Positions 8,409 to 18,609 of a stretch of 64,000 nucleotides of DNA are shown here, piece by piece. Every line of letters starts with the position of its first letter. Within the stretch, counting starts at the first letter, position 1. A program made the translations under genes and the position numbers. Source of the stretch: Roseococcus sp. SYP-B2431 (lineage in GTDB: Bacteria > Pseudomonadota > Alphaproteobacteria > Acetobacterales > Acetobacteraceae); contig NZ_SJXD01000022.1 in assembly GCF_004336745.1 (NCBI RefSeq), positions 124,001 through 188,000 of the forward strand, in the 5' to 3' direction. The notes beneath the pieces were generated by a model, which worked only from the letters and a program-made list of their open reading frames with translations, ran no database searches and was not told the DNA's origin.

Positions 8409-9992
8409 TCAAGCCCGGCGGACCCCCGTGAAGTTCGAGAGGCCGTCGGGGATGTCCACCAGGCTCCGGTGGTGTGCGATGACCCGGTAGTATTCCCCGA
8501 GCGGCATATAGGGCACGTCCTGGAAGAACTGGGTCTGCAGCTGCCGCGCGACCGCCTGTTGCGCGGGCTGGTCGGGGGCGGCCATCCACTCCTGCCGCAG
8601 GCGCTCCAACGGCTCGCTGGTCGGCCAGCCGAACCAGGCGCGGCTGCCGGTGGCCCGCAGGCCGAGATTGGCCACGGGGTTGATCAGCCCGGCGGCGCTG
8701 AAGCCCGTGATGAACACGCTCCAGCCGCCGCGCTCCACCGGCTCGCGCGAGCCGCGGCGCTGGATGACGCTGCCCCAGTCGGCCGAATAGGCCTCGGCGT
8801 TCATGCCGGCGCGCTGGAACATGTCCACCGCGACATCGGCCATGGCCTTCAGATAGGCCATGTCCATGGGCTGCAGCACCACGACCTTCTCGCCGCTATA
8901 GCCGGCGGCGGCGAGGTCGCGCTTGACCTTGTCCATGTCGCGTGGGCCGCGCAGCACGTCCAGGCCGGCGTCGTTCGCCATGGGCGTGTTGGGCAGGAAA
9001 AGGCCCACATCGTTGCGCCAGAGGCTTTTGTCCTCGCTGAAGCCGGCGGTCATATAGGCCGACTGGTCGAGGGCTCCGAGCATCGCGCGGCGGATCGCCG
9101 GATTGTCGAAGGGCGCATGCAGGTGGTTGAAGCGCAGCACGCTGATGCTGCTGTCGTCCGTCACCTTCACGACGTTGTTGCGCGAGCGGCGCAGGAGCGG
9201 CAGCAGGTCGTTCGGCGCATATTCCAGCCAGTCCACCTCGCCCTGCTGCAAAGCGGCGGCGGCCGTGGCGGGGTCGGGCAGGACGTGCCACTCGACGCGA
9301 TCCATATGCGCGACCTTGGGCCCGGCCGAGCGGCTGGCGACGCCATCGGGGCGGGGCACATAGCCCTCGAACCGGCGATAGACGACGCGGCTGCCGGAGA
9401 CGCGCTCCTCGGGAACGAAGCGATAGGGGCCGCTGCCCACCATCTCCGCCACGGCGCGCGAGGGGTCGGTCAGGGCCAGGCGCTCGGGCATGATGGCCGG
9501 CATCGCGGCCGTCACCTTGCCCAACGCCTCTGCCAGCAGGGGGAAGGGCCGCTTGAAGCGGAAGCGGATGGTGCGGTCGCTCGGCGCGGTCAGTTCGTCG
9601 AGATTGGCGAGCATCTCCTGGCCGAACATGTCGCGCGCGGCCCAGCGGCGGATGCTGGCCACGCAGTCGCGGCCGCGCACCGGCTCGCCGTCGTGGAAGC
9701 GCAGGCCCTCGCGCAGGGTGATGACCCAGCTGCGGCCGTCGTCCTCGACGACGTGGCCGGCGGCCATCTGCGGCCGCACGTTGTAGTGGGCATCCAGGCC
9801 GTAGAGCGTGTCGAAGACCATGAAGCCGTGGACCAGCGTCACCGTGGCGGTGTTGAACACGGGGTCGAGCACCGTCAGGTCGGCCTGCGGCACGAAGCGG
9901 ATTATGCGCGAGGCGGCGCCCTGCGCCCCGACGACGCGCGGCGCGGCAATGAGCGCGCCGGAGGCGCCGAGCAGCTGGCGGCGGGTGGTCAT
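8409..9992 (-). CDS. ABC transporter substrate-binding protein, family 5 (peptide/opine/nickel type)
   Basis: This 527-residue periplasmic protein has a twin-arginine-like signal peptide ([24 protein letters not shown]). Family 5 features include [21 protein letters not shown], the [17 protein letters not shown] block and VGSGPYRFV. Such proteins deliver oligopeptides or related ligands to an ABC permease. The ATG at 9990-9992 is set by AGGAGA seven bases upstream. No permease or ATPase gene lies nearby, so it is an orphan component. It is divergent from the D-aminoacylase-like gene across 118 bases, which suggests co-regulation and an N-acylated amino acid or peptide ligand (inference). Confidence 0.88.
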   Translation of the reverse strand: MTTRRQLLGASGALIAAPRVVGAQGAASRIIRFVPQADLTVLDPVFNTATVTLVHGFMVFDTLYGLDAHYNVRPQMAAGHVVEDDGRSWVITLREGLRFHDGEPVRGRDCVASIRRWAARDMFGQEMLANLDELTAPSDRTIRFRFKRPFPLLAEALGKVTAAMPAIMPERLALTDPSRAVAEMVGSGPYRFVPEERVSGSRVVYRRFEGYVPRPDGVASRSAGPKVAHMDRVEWHVLPDPATAAAALQQGEVDWLEYAPNDLLPLLRRSRNNVVKVTDDSSISVLRFNHLHAPFDNPAIRRAMLGALDQSAYMTAGFSEDKSLWRNDVGLFLPNTPMANDAGLDVLRGPRDMDKVKRDLAAAGYSGEKVVVLQPMDMAYLKAMADVAVDMFQRAGMNAEAYSADWGSVIQRRGSREPVERGGWSVFITGFSAAGLINPVANLGLRATGSRAWFGWPTSEPLERLRQEWMAAPDQPAQQAVARQLQTQFFQDVPYMPLGEYYRVIAHHRSLVDIPDGLSNFTGVRRA

Positions 9993-10110
9993 GGATCGGT
10001 CTCCTGGGAAGTCGGTCCGCAGGATGCCGCAGCGGCGAGGATCCGGGGAGGGGTTCCGTCGCGCTTTCCGGCGACGCATCATCCGGAATTCCTTATCGAG
10101 ACGGATTTCC

Positions 10111-11562
10111 ATGGCCCTGCGCTGCGACCTCATCATCCGCGATGCCACCCTGATCGACGGCACGGGCGCCCCGCGCCGTCGCGGCGACATCGGCGTGAAG
10201 GGCGATCGCATCGCGGCGGTGGGCGACCTCTCGGGCATGAGCGCCGACCGCGAGGTGATGGCCCAGGGCCGCGTCGTCGCGCCCGGCTTCATCGACGCGC
10301 ATACCCATGACGACCAGGCCGTGCTCTGCGGCCCCGCCTGCATGCTCTGCAAGACCAGCCAGGGCGTCACCACCGTCGTCGTGGGCAATTGCGGCATCAG
10401 CCTCGCGCCCTTGACCATGAGCGAGCGCCCGCCCGCCCCGCTCGATTCGGTGGGCGAGCTGGAATGGTGGCGCTTCGGCAGCTTCGCCGAATATGCCGAG
10501 CGCCTGCGCGTCGAGCCCTCCTCGGTCAACACGCTCGCGCTCATCGGCCACATGTCCCTGCGCGTCGGCGCCATGGGCCGCGACCTCGACCGTCCCGCGA
10601 CGGACAAGGAAGCCGAGCGCATGCGCCAGCAGCTCGCCGAGGCGCTGGGCGAGGGCGCGGCGGGCCTGTCCACCGGCCTCTTCTACCCGCCCAGCAAGCA
10701 TGCGCCGACGGACGAGGTCATCGCGGTGGCCGAGGCGCTGCGCGAGACGGGCGGGCTCTACGTCACCCATATGCGCGACGAGGCTGATCATGTGCTGGAA
10801 AGCATCGAGGAGACGCTGAAGATCGGCGCCGCCGTGGGCGCGCCCGTGGTGATCAGCCACCACAAATGCGCCCAGCCGGAAAATCACGGCCGCTCGGTGC
10901 AGACCCTGCCGCTGATCGAGCAGCATGCGGAAAGATATCCGGTGGCCTTCGACGTGTATCCTTACGCGGCGGCCTCCACCTCGCTCGCCGCGCGTAAGCC
11001 GCGCCCGGACGTGCCCATCACGGTCGCCAATTCCGTGCCGCATCCGGAGATGGCCGGCCGCGCGTTGAAGGACATCGCGGAGGAATGGGGCGTGGGCCTG
11101 GAGGAGGCGGCGAACCGCCTGCTGCCGGCCGGCGGCGTCTTCCACAACATGTCCGAGGACGACGTGCGCCGCATCATGGCGCATCGCCTGTCCATGATCG
11201 GCAGCGATGGCGGGCCGCTCGCCAAGCACCCGCATCCGCGCCTCTGGGGCACCTTCCCCCGCGTGCTCGGCCATTACAGCCGCGAGCTCGGCCTCTTCGA
11301 CCTCGAGACCGCCGTGCACAAGATGACAGGCCGCACCGCGAAGGTCTTCGGCATCGTCGATCGCGGGACGCTGACCGAGGGCGCCTATGCCGACCTCGTG
11401 ATGTTCGACGCAGCGACCGTGAAGGACCGCGCCACCTTCGCCGAGCCACGCCAGGTGGCCGACGGCATCGTCGAGACCTGGGTGAACGGCCAGTCCGTCT
11501 ACACCCACGCCGAGGGCGCGAGCGACACCCCGGCCGGACGCCTGCTGCAACGCGCGGCGTGA
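10111..11562 (+). CDS. N-acyl-D-amino-acid deacylase family amidohydrolase
   Basis: This 483-residue protein belongs to the amidohydrolase superfamily, D-aminoacylase branch. Visible metal and active-site motifs are IDAHTHDD, the Cys in VVVGNCGISLAP, the His pair in VISHHKCAQ, VTHMRDEADH and the Asp in MIGSDGGPLAKHPHPR. Family members hydrolyse N-acyl-D-amino acids or cyclic amides to free amino acids. The C-terminus carries the usual metal-independent beta sandwich segment (GAYADLVMFD). The ATG at 10111 begins the conserved MALRCDLIIRDATLIDG. It is paired divergently with the solute-binding protein gene. Confidence 0.88.
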   Translation: MALRCDLIIRDATLIDGTGAPRRRGDIGVKGDRIAAVGDLSGMSADREVMAQGRVVAPGFIDAHTHDDQAVLCGPACMLCKTSQGVTTVVVGNCGISLAPLTMSERPPAPLDSVGELEWWRFGSFAEYAERLRVEPSSVNTLALIGHMSLRVGAMGRDLDRPATDKEAERMRQQLAEALGEGAAGLSTGLFYPPSKHAPTDEVIAVAEALRETGGLYVTHMRDEADHVLESIEETLKIGAAVGAPVVISHHKCAQPENHGRSVQTLPLIEQHAERYPVAFDVYPYAAASTSLAARKPRPDVPITVANSVPHPEMAGRALKDIAEEWGVGLEEAANRLLPAGGVFHNMSEDDVRRIMAHRLSMIGSDGGPLAKHPHPRLWGTFPRVLGHYSRELGLFDLETAVHKMTGRTAKVFGIVDRGTLTEGAYADLVMFDAATVKDRATFAEPRQVADGIVETWVNGQSVYTHAEGASDTPAGRLLQRAA

Positions 11563-11566
11563 CGCT

Positions 11567-11599
11567 GCGGCCGGGCGCATCGTCGCCCGCCCCGGCCGC
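11567..11599. terminator. Hairpin between convergent deacylase and murJ genes
   Basis: GCGGCCGG (11567-11574) pairs with CCGGCCGC (11592-11599), with further pairing possible inside. The hairpin sits just after the deacylase stop and just before the murJ stop. No U-tract follows in either direction, so assignment as a bidirectional terminator rests on position and stem strength. Confidence 0.5.
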
Positions 11600-11600
11600 T

Positions 11601-13130
11601 TCAGCGCCTGAGGCTGCGCTTCAGCTCGCGCAGGTTCAGCCCGCCCGAGAGCTGCGCCACGAGGAAGTAGCAGGCGCCGCCCATGGCGCAGACCAAGCCC
11701 AGCAGCGCGATGCCGATCAGCCCCGGGCCCGGCGCCAGCGCCCAGCTCAGCCCGGCCAGCACGACGCCCATGACGGCAGCCGCGGCAAGGAGCCGCGGCG
11801 CCGCGCGGCGCAGGCGGTGGTCCCAATGCAGCTGGCCCCGGCGCGACAGCAGCCAGGCCAGCAGCCCCGCATTCACCCAGGCCGAGACGACCGTCGAAAG
11901 CGCCACGCCCACATGCTGGAGTGGCCCCATCAGCAGCAGGTTCAGCCCGAGGTTCAGCGCCACGCAGCAGATGCCGATCTTCACCGGCGTCGCCGTGTCG
12001 CCGCGCGCGAAGAATCCCGGCACGAAGACCTTCACCAGCACGAAGGCCGGCAGGCCGAGGGAATAGGCGACGAGCGCATGCGAGGTGAGCCGCGCCTCCT
12101 CCGCGCCGAAGGCGCCGCGCTGGAACAGCGCCGCCAGGATGGGCAGGGCCAGCACCGCCAGCGCGACCGCCGCCGGCACCGCCAGCGCGATGGAGATCTC
12201 GATGGCACGGTTGATGCTGCGATGGGCCGAGAGCGGCTGGCCCGCATGGATCTGCTTCGCGAGCAGCGGCAGCAGCGCCGTCGCCACCGCCGCCCCGATC
12301 ACGCCCAGCGGCAGCTGCGCCACGCGGTCGGCATAGTAGAGGTAGGAGACCGAGCCCGAGGGCAGAAAGGAGGCGATGATCACGTCCACCGCGAGGTTGA
12401 CCTGGGTCACGCCCGCGCCGATCAGCCCCGGCCCCATTCGCCGCAGCACCATCCTCACCTCGGGCGGCAGGGTGGGCGCGTGGAACAGGTTCAGCGCCAT
12501 GCCCGCCCGCGCGCAGGCCCACATCACGAGGCCCAGCTGCACCCCGCCGGAGAGGGTGACGCCCCAGGCGAGCGCATGCGCGGGCGTCGCCACGAAGGGC
12601 GCCAGCGCGAAGAGCGCGATCATGGAGAGCAGGTTGAAGAAGATCGGCGCTGCCGCCGCCGCCGCGAATTTGCCGAGCCCGTTCAGCACGCCGCTCACCA
12701 GCGCCGTCAGGCAGATCAGCAGCAGATAGGGGAAGGTGATGCGCGTCAGCTCGACCGCCAGCTCGAACTTGCCGGGGTCGTCCCGGAAGCCGGGCGCCAG
12801 CACCTGCATGACCTGCGGCATGAAGAGGAGCCCCAGCCCGGTCAGGATCGCGAGCCACAGCGTCAGCAGCATCGCCATCCGCTCCGCCAGCGCCTTGGCC
12901 GCCGCCGGGCCGCGCTGCGTCAGCGCCTGGGCGAAGGCGGGCACGAAGGCGGCGTTGAAGGCGCCCTCGCCGAAGAGCCGGCGGAACAGGTTGGGAAGCT
13001 TGAGCGCGACGAAGAAGGCATCGGCCATGGGGCCCGCGCCCAGCTTCGAGGCGATCAGCATGTCCCGGAGGAAGCCGAGCACGCGGCTCGCCATGGTCCA
13101 GGCGCCGACGGTGGCGATGGAGCGGAGCAT
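11601..13130 (-). CDS. murJ: Lipid II flippase MurJ (MviN)
   Basis: This 509-residue polytopic membrane protein of the MOP superfamily flips lipid II across the inner membrane for peptidoglycan synthesis. The N-terminus is typical (TMASRVLGFLRDMLIASKLGAG, ADAFFVALKLPNLFRRLFGEGAFNAAFVP), and about 14 hydrophobic segments follow. Charged residues in the early helices, needed for transport in characterised MurJ, are present. It begins 15 bases after the glnD stop, in an apparent mutS-glnD-murJ operon. Confidence 0.94.
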   Translation of the reverse strand: MLRSIATVGAWTMASRVLGFLRDMLIASKLGAGPMADAFFVALKLPNLFRRLFGEGAFNAAFVPAFAQALTQRGPAAAKALAERMAMLLTLWLAILTGLGLLFMPQVMQVLAPGFRDDPGKFELAVELTRITFPYLLLICLTALVSGVLNGLGKFAAAAAAPIFFNLLSMIALFALAPFVATPAHALAWGVTLSGGVQLGLVMWACARAGMALNLFHAPTLPPEVRMVLRRMGPGLIGAGVTQVNLAVDVIIASFLPSGSVSYLYYADRVAQLPLGVIGAAVATALLPLLAKQIHAGQPLSAHRSINRAIEISIALAVPAAVALAVLALPILAALFQRGAFGAEEARLTSHALVAYSLGLPAFVLVKVFVPGFFARGDTATPVKIGICCVALNLGLNLLLMGPLQHVGVALSTVVSAWVNAGLLAWLLSRRGQLHWDHRLRRAAPRLLAAAAVMGVVLAGLSWALAPGPGLIGIALLGLVCAMGGACYFLVAQLSGGLNLRELKRSLRR

Positions 13131-13145
13131 GCGCCGCCGGCGGCG

Positions 13146-15899
13146 TCAGGCGGCTTCGCGGTAGGGCGTCGGCCCGCCGCCGCCGGGGGCCGGGGGCGGC
13201 GTCAGCGCCTCCAGCAGCGCCGAGCGCAACGGCGCCAGCTTGCGCTCGTTCTCCACCTTCAGGCCGAAGACGTCCTTCACGTAGAACACGTCGACCGCCC
13301 GCACCCCGTAGGTGGTGATATGCGCCGAGGCGATCTGCAGCCCCTGCTCGCTGATCGCGGCCGTCACGTCGTGCAGCAGGCCCGGCCGGTCGCGGCCGTT
13401 CACCTCGATGACGGTGTGGGTATTGGAGGCGAAGTTGTCGACGACCACGCGCGGGGGCACCGTGACGGCGGCGAGCCGCGCGGGCTCGCGCCGCACCTTG
13501 CGGATCTCCGCGGCGAGCTTGAGCCGGCCGGACAGCGCCTGCTCGATCAGGACGGACAGCCGCGCCAGCCGGTGCGGCGCCTCGAAGGCGCCGCCCGCAC
13601 TGTCCTGCACCCAGAAGGTGTCGAGCGCCATCCCGTTGGTGAGCGTGTGGATGCGCGCATCCACGATGGAGGCGCCCGCCACGGCCAGCGCGCCCGAGAT
13701 GCGGCTGAACAGGCCCGGATGGTCGCTGCAATAGACGGTCACCTCGGTCACCGCGCGGTCCGGCAGCACGCGGGTGCGCACGGTGAGCGGCGCGCGGTCG
13801 GCCTCGGCCTCGCGAATGATGGCGGCATGGCGGGCATGCGTCTCGGAATCGAAGGACAGCCAGTAGCCGGGATAGCCGAGCGACATGAAGAGGTCGGCCT
13901 CGGCCTTGCTGAAGCCGGGCAGCATGGCGGCCGCTGCCTCCTTGGCGCGGGCCACGCGCACATCGCGCTCGGGCACGGTCATGCCGCCGGCGAGCACCTC
14001 GGAGACGCGCCAATAGACCTCGCGCAGCAGCGTCGCCTTCCAGGCGTTCCAGACACGCGGGCCGACGGCGCGCATGTCGGCCACCGTCAGCACCAGCAGC
14101 AGGCGGAGCCGCTCGGGCGACTGCACCTGGTCGGCGATGTCGAGGATGGTCTTGGGGTCCTCGATGTCGCGCTTGAAGGCCGTCTGCGAGACGAGGAGGT
14201 GGTGCAGGATCAGCCAGGAGACGGTTTCCGTCTCCTCCGCGCTCATGCCTAGCCGCGGGCAGATCTCCTGGGCGAAGCGGGCGCCGAGCTCGCTGTGGTC
14301 GCCGCCGCGGCCCTTGGCGATGTCGTGCAGCAGGGTCGCGACATAGAGCGCGCGGCGCGACTGCAGCTGGGTCATCAGCTCGGTGGCGACGGGCGCCACC
14401 TCGTTCAGCTCGCCGCGGTCGATCTGCTGCAGCACGTCGATGGCCTCGATCGTGTGCTCGTCCACGGTGAAGACGTGATAGGTGTCGAACTGCATCAGCC
14501 CGACGATGCGCGCCCATTCCGGGATGAAGCGCCCGAGGAAGCCGGCCTCGTTCAGCAGCCGCAGCCACTTCGCCGCATCCTTGCCGGTCAGCAGGTCGAG
14601 GAAGAGGGTGCTGGCCTCCGGATCGCCGCGCAGGCGATCGGCCTGCCGCGAATGGCGGATCAGCGCGCGGATGGCCAGCGGATGGATCTCGAGGTTGCGG
14701 TCGCGCGCGGCCTTCACCATGCGCAGCATGAGCACCGGCTCGCGCGAGAAGTCGCGATCGGGCGGGGCCGCGACCAGCTTGCCGTCGGCGAAGGCCAGGC
14801 CGAGGGCCGCCAGCCCGTCGTCGCCGCCCTTGCGCGTGGCGGGCGGGCCGAGGGCCGCGCGCTCGATCGCCGGCTCCAGCACGCGGGAGAGGCGCACCAC
14901 CTCGCGCGAGGTGAGGAAGAGATGCTTCATCAGCCGCTCGGCCCCGTCCTGCGGACCGTGGCGGGTGTAGCCCATGCGCGCGGCGACGACCGGCTGGAGG
15001 TCGAAGGTCAGGCGTTCCTCCGCGCGGCCGGTGACGTAGTGCAGGTGGAAGCGGAGCGTCCAGAGGAAGTCCCAGGCGCGGGCGATGGCCCGGACCTCGC
15101 CCTCGGTGAGCAGCCCGCCGCCGGGGCTGTCGGGGCCGACCAGCTCCTGCATGCGCCGGATTCCGAAGGCGTAGCGGGCCAGCCAGTACAAGGTCTGCAG
15201 GTCGCGCAGGCCGCCCCGCCCTTCCTTCACATGCGGCTCGACGAGAAAGGGGCTCTCGCCGTAGCGGGCGTGGCGCGTGGCGCGCTCGGCGCGCTTGGCG
15301 GCGAGAAAGGGCGCCAGGCCCTGCGACCGAAGCGCGTTGAAATCGGCCAGGAAGGCGGTGAACAGCGCCTCCTCGCCGGAGAGGAAGCGCGCATCCACCA
15401 GGGCGGTGAGGATCGTCGCGTCCTTCAACCCTTCGGTGATGCATTCCTTCACGCTGCGCGTGGCATGGCCGACCTTCAGGCCGAGATCCCACAGCAGGTA
15501 GAGCATGAACTCGACCATGCGGCGCGTGCGCGGCCCGGGCTCGCGCTCGGTCAGGAAAAGCAGGTCGATGTCGGAATGCGGGGCGAGGACGCCGCGGCCA
15601 TAGCCGCCCGTGGCGACGAGCGCGAAGTCCACCCCGCGCGCCCCGGCCGCCGGCGGCACCATCGCGGCGGCGTAGTTCTGGATGTTGTAGAGCATCCCGT
15701 CCATGTGCTGGCTGAGCTGCCTTGCGGCGCCGAGCCCATGAATCGCCTGGCTCTCGAAGGATTTCTGAACCTGGGCCTGGAAGCGCCCGAGTTCGCGGCG
15801 CAGCAGCCCAAGCGCGACATCGCGCGCGATCGGCACGCCGCCGGGGAGCAACGTGTCCTGCAAGCTCAACTCGGCCCGTGCGGCCGTCGCCATCCTCAT
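13146..15899 (-). CDS. glnD: PII uridylyltransferase/uridylyl-removing enzyme
   Basis: This 917-residue GlnD is the nitrogen sensor that uridylylates PII proteins when glutamine is low and removes UMP when it is high. Domains in order are a nucleotidyltransferase (VATGGYGRGVLAPHSDIDLLFL, around residues 90-115), an HD hydrolase domain (ATLLHDIAKGRGGDHSELG, around 520-540) and two C-terminal ACT domains (CSDHPGLFSRISGALAVAG and GRDRPGLLHDVTAAIS). All key motifs look intact. The start is ATG 15897-15899, or the second in-frame ATG two codons later. It is 10 bases from the mutS stop. Confidence 0.95.
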   Translation of the reverse strand: MRMATAARAELSLQDTLLPGGVPIARDVALGLLRRELGRFQAQVQKSFESQAIHGLGAARQLSQHMDGMLYNIQNYAAAMVPPAAGARGVDFALVATGGYGRGVLAPHSDIDLLFLTEREPGPRTRRMVEFMLYLLWDLGLKVGHATRSVKECITEGLKDATILTALVDARFLSGEEALFTAFLADFNALRSQGLAPFLAAKRAERATRHARYGESPFLVEPHVKEGRGGLRDLQTLYWLARYAFGIRRMQELVGPDSPGGGLLTEGEVRAIARAWDFLWTLRFHLHYVTGRAEERLTFDLQPVVAARMGYTRHGPQDGAERLMKHLFLTSREVVRLSRVLEPAIERAALGPPATRKGGDDGLAALGLAFADGKLVAAPPDRDFSREPVLMLRMVKAARDRNLEIHPLAIRALIRHSRQADRLRGDPEASTLFLDLLTGKDAAKWLRLLNEAGFLGRFIPEWARIVGLMQFDTYHVFTVDEHTIEAIDVLQQIDRGELNEVAPVATELMTQLQSRRALYVATLLHDIAKGRGGDHSELGARFAQEICPRLGMSAEETETVSWLILHHLLVSQTAFKRDIEDPKTILDIADQVQSPERLRLLLVLTVADMRAVGPRVWNAWKATLLREVYWRVSEVLAGGMTVPERDVRVARAKEAAAAMLPGFSKAEADLFMSLGYPGYWLSFDSETHARHAAIIREAEADRAPLTVRTRVLPDRAVTEVTVYCSDHPGLFSRISGALAVAGASIVDARIHTLTNGMALDTFWVQDSAGGAFEAPHRLARLSVLIEQALSGRLKLAAEIRKVRREPARLAAVTVPPRVVVDNFASNTHTVIEVNGRDRPGLLHDVTAAISEQGLQIASAHITTYGVRAVDVFYVKDVFGLKVENERKLAPLRSALLEALTPPPAPGGGGPTPYREAA

Positions 15900-15909
15900 G
15901 TCAAACAGC

Positions 15910-18474
15910 CTACAGAGCTTCCGTTCCGGCCGCGAGGGCCTTGAGGTGGTAAAGCGCGTCCTGCGCCTCGCGGGGAGAGAGCTGGTCCGGTTCCAGCTTC
16001 GCGAGGGCGTCGAGCACCGGGTTGCCCGGGACGACCGGGGCGCGCGCGAAGAGCGGCATCTCGGCGGTGAGCGGGTCGGCCGCCTCGCGCGAGCGCTCCT
16101 CCAGGGAGGCGAGCACGGCGGCCGCGCGCTTCAGCACGGGCGCCGGAACGCCGGCCAGCTTGGCGACATGCACACCCCAGCTCTTCTCGGCGGCGCCGGC
16201 GGCGACGCTGTGCTGGAAGATCACCTCGCCGCGCCATTCGCGCACCTGCATGGCGGCCAGCCGCATCTCCGGCAGCCGGTCGGCCATGACGGTGAGCTCG
16301 TGGAAATGCGTGGCGAAAAGGGTGCGGCAGCGGATGCGGTCGTGCAGCGCCTCCAGCACGGCGGTGGCGATGGCGAGGCCGTCCCAGGTCGCGGTGCCGC
16401 GGCCCACCTCGTCCAGCACGACGAGGCTGCGCGGGCCGGCGAGGTTGAGGATCGCCGCCGTCTCCGTCATCTCGACCATGAAGGTGGAGCGCCCGCCGGC
16501 GAGGTCGTCGGCGGCGCCGACGCGGCTGAAGAGCCGGTCGACCAGGCCGATGCGCGCGGCCGTCGCCGGCAGGAAGAGCCCGGCCTGGGCCAGGATCACC
16601 ATCAGCGCGTTCTGCCGCAGCCAGGTGGACTTGCCGGCCATGTTCGGGCCGGTCAGCAGACAGAGGCGATGGCCGGGCGAGAGGTCGCAGTCGTTGGGCA
16701 CGAAGCCCGGGCCCTTGGCCTTGCGCAGCGCGGCCTCCACCACGGGATGGCGCCCGGCCTCGATCGCGAAGTCCGGCCGCTCGGTAAGCTCGGGGCGGCA
16801 CCAGACGCCTTCGGTGGCGAGCTCGGCCGAGGCGGCAAGGACGTCGATGGCGGCCATCTCGCGCGCGGCGGCGGCGATGGGCTCGGCCTCGGTCAGTATG
16901 ATCTTGCGGAGGTGCGCGACGACGAGGCGCTCGCGCCGGCCGGCCTGATCGCCGGCCTCGGACAGGCGCCGGTCGAGATTCGCCAGCGCCGCGCAGGTGA
17001 AGCGATGCGCGCTCGCCATGCTCTGGCGGTGGATGGGGGCGAGGTCGCCCACGGCCTTGGGGGGCGCGCCGCGCAGCAGCTTCTCGCCGGCCGCGGAGGG
17101 CACCTCCGCGAGATAGCCGAGCTGCTGGTGGTGGCGGATCTTCAGCGCGGCCACGCCCCAGGCCTGGGCGAGGTCCACCTGCATGGCCGCGATGGCGCCG
17201 CGCGCATCGTCGCGCAGCCGGCGCAGGGCATCGAGCTCGCCGTCGTAGCCGGCCGCGATGACGGCGCCGTCGTCGAGCCGCGCGGGCAGCTCGGCGGCCA
17301 GCGCGCGCGCGAGCTCCGTCGCCGTGGCCGAGGACGCCGAAAGGGGCGCGATCGCCTGCGCCAACAGGGCGGGCCCGGCCCCTTCCAAGGCGGCGGCGAG
17401 CTTGGCCGCGCGCTGCAGCCCGTCGCGGATGGCGCCGAGATCCCGGGGGAAGAAGCGCTCCAGGCTGATGCGGGCCAGCGCGCGCGCCATATCGGGCGCG
17501 CCCTTCAGCGCGGCCCGCACGGCGGCACGGCGCGGCTTGTCCTCGCGCAGCGCCGCCACGGCCTCGTGCCGCGCGCGGATGGCGGGCAGGTCGTCCAGCG
17601 GGCAGGCCAGCCGCGCGGCCAGCTCGCGCGCGCCGGCGCCGGTCAGGGTGCGGTCCACGGCGCCGAGCAGCGAGGCGCCGCGCGGGCCTTCCAGGATATC
17701 GAGGCTGCGACGGGTCGCGGCATCCAGCAGCAGCACGCCCCTGGCCCCCTCGGCGACCGGGGGCGAGAGGCGCGGCAGCGCGCCGTTGTTCACCGAGCGC
17801 ACATATTCGACGGCCATGGCCGCCGCCGCGACCTCTGCCTCGCCGAAGCTGCCGAAGCCGTCCAGCGCGGCCACGCCCAGCGCGCCCGCCAGACGCGCGG
17901 GCGCGTCGCGCGGCGGGATCGCGGAGACCGCGCCCTCGATGCGCAGCGCCTCCTCGGCCAGGATCTCCGAGGGATCGAGGCGGGCGATCAGCGCTGCCGG
18001 ATCCGCGCCGGACTGGGTGAAGAAGAGCCCCGTGGTCACGTCGAGCCAGGCGGCGCCGCCCTGCACCAGGGCGAGCAGCCAGGCCGGGCGCGCGGCGTCG
18101 AGCAGCGCCTCCTCGGTGGCCGTGCCGGGGGTGACGATGCGGACGATCTCGCGGCGGAGGGTCGGCGCGCGGCGGGCCTTGGCCTCCTCCGGCGTCTCCA
18201 GCTGATCGCAGATGGCGACCCGGAATCCGCGCCGGATCAGTCGCGCCAGATAGGCCTCGTGGCTATGCGCGGGCACGCCGCACATGCGGATCGGCCGCCC
18301 CTGGTGCTCGCCGCGATGCGTGAGCGCGAGGCCGAGGGCCTCGCTCGCCGCCTCCGCATCCTCATGGAACATCTCGAAGAAGTCGCCCATGCGGAAGAAG
18401 ACGAGCGCCGACCCGGCCGCGGCCTTCGCCGCGAACCACTGGGCCATGGCGGGGGTGGCGCCCTCCGCAGTCAT
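15910..18474 (-). CDS. mutS: DNA mismatch repair protein MutS
   Basis: This 854-residue MutS has the mismatch-binding N-terminus with the Phe-x-Glu wedge (FFRMGDFFEMFHEDAEAAS). It also has the Walker A loop GPNMAGKSTWLRQNALM and the signature DEVGRGTATWDGLAIA, which is DE(I)GRGTST in most homologues. The ATG at 18472-18474 (MTAEGATPAMAQW) is preceded by GGAG with suitable spacing; the frame is open upstream without homology. It is divergent from maeB and first in a mutS-glnD-murJ transcription unit. Confidence 0.95.
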   Translation of the reverse strand: MTAEGATPAMAQWFAAKAAAGSALVFFRMGDFFEMFHEDAEAASEALGLALTHRGEHQGRPIRMCGVPAHSHEAYLARLIRRGFRVAICDQLETPEEAKARRAPTLRREIVRIVTPGTATEEALLDAARPAWLLALVQGGAAWLDVTTGLFFTQSGADPAALIARLDPSEILAEEALRIEGAVSAIPPRDAPARLAGALGVAALDGFGSFGEAEVAAAAMAVEYVRSVNNGALPRLSPPVAEGARGVLLLDAATRRSLDILEGPRGASLLGAVDRTLTGAGARELAARLACPLDDLPAIRARHEAVAALREDKPRRAAVRAALKGAPDMARALARISLERFFPRDLGAIRDGLQRAAKLAAALEGAGPALLAQAIAPLSASSATATELARALAAELPARLDDGAVIAAGYDGELDALRRLRDDARGAIAAMQVDLAQAWGVAALKIRHHQQLGYLAEVPSAAGEKLLRGAPPKAVGDLAPIHRQSMASAHRFTCAALANLDRRLSEAGDQAGRRERLVVAHLRKIILTEAEPIAAAAREMAAIDVLAASAELATEGVWCRPELTERPDFAIEAGRHPVVEAALRKAKGPGFVPNDCDLSPGHRLCLLTGPNMAGKSTWLRQNALMVILAQAGLFLPATAARIGLVDRLFSRVGAADDLAGGRSTFMVEMTETAAILNLAGPRSLVVLDEVGRGTATWDGLAIATAVLEALHDRIRCRTLFATHFHELTVMADRLPEMRLAAMQVREWRGEVIFQHSVAAGAAEKSWGVHVAKLAGVPAPVLKRAAAVLASLEERSREAADPLTAEMPLFARAPVVPGNPVLDALAKLEPDQLSPREAQDALYHLKALAAGTEAL

Positions 18475-18609
18475 CCTTCGCTCCACTGGGCTTTGCTCCA
18501 CGAAGCTTGCATAGCCGAGCGTTTCGCACCCGCGAAGGGGCCTCCTTGCGGGGCACCTTGCCAATCGACAAGGTGCGCCTCGGCAACTGGTTTTTCAGGA
18601 CGAACGACG

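Noticed and set aside
11085-14252. A 1,055-codon plus-strand open frame opposite murJ and glnD
   Set aside because: Composition is Gln/Arg/His-rich with no recognisable domain, as expected for the antisense of GC3-rich genes.
10093-15492. A 1,799-codon open frame on the minus strand running across the deacylase, murJ and glnD genes
   Set aside because: It is in the wrong register to murJ and glnD and has Arg/Gly/Ala-rich, low-complexity content typical of high-GC shadow frames; the real genes beneath it have clear family motifs.
15853-18609. N-terminal extension of maeB by nearly 920 codons
   Set aside because: This region is antisense to mutS; the malic enzyme homology and AGGA-preceded ATG start at 18610.
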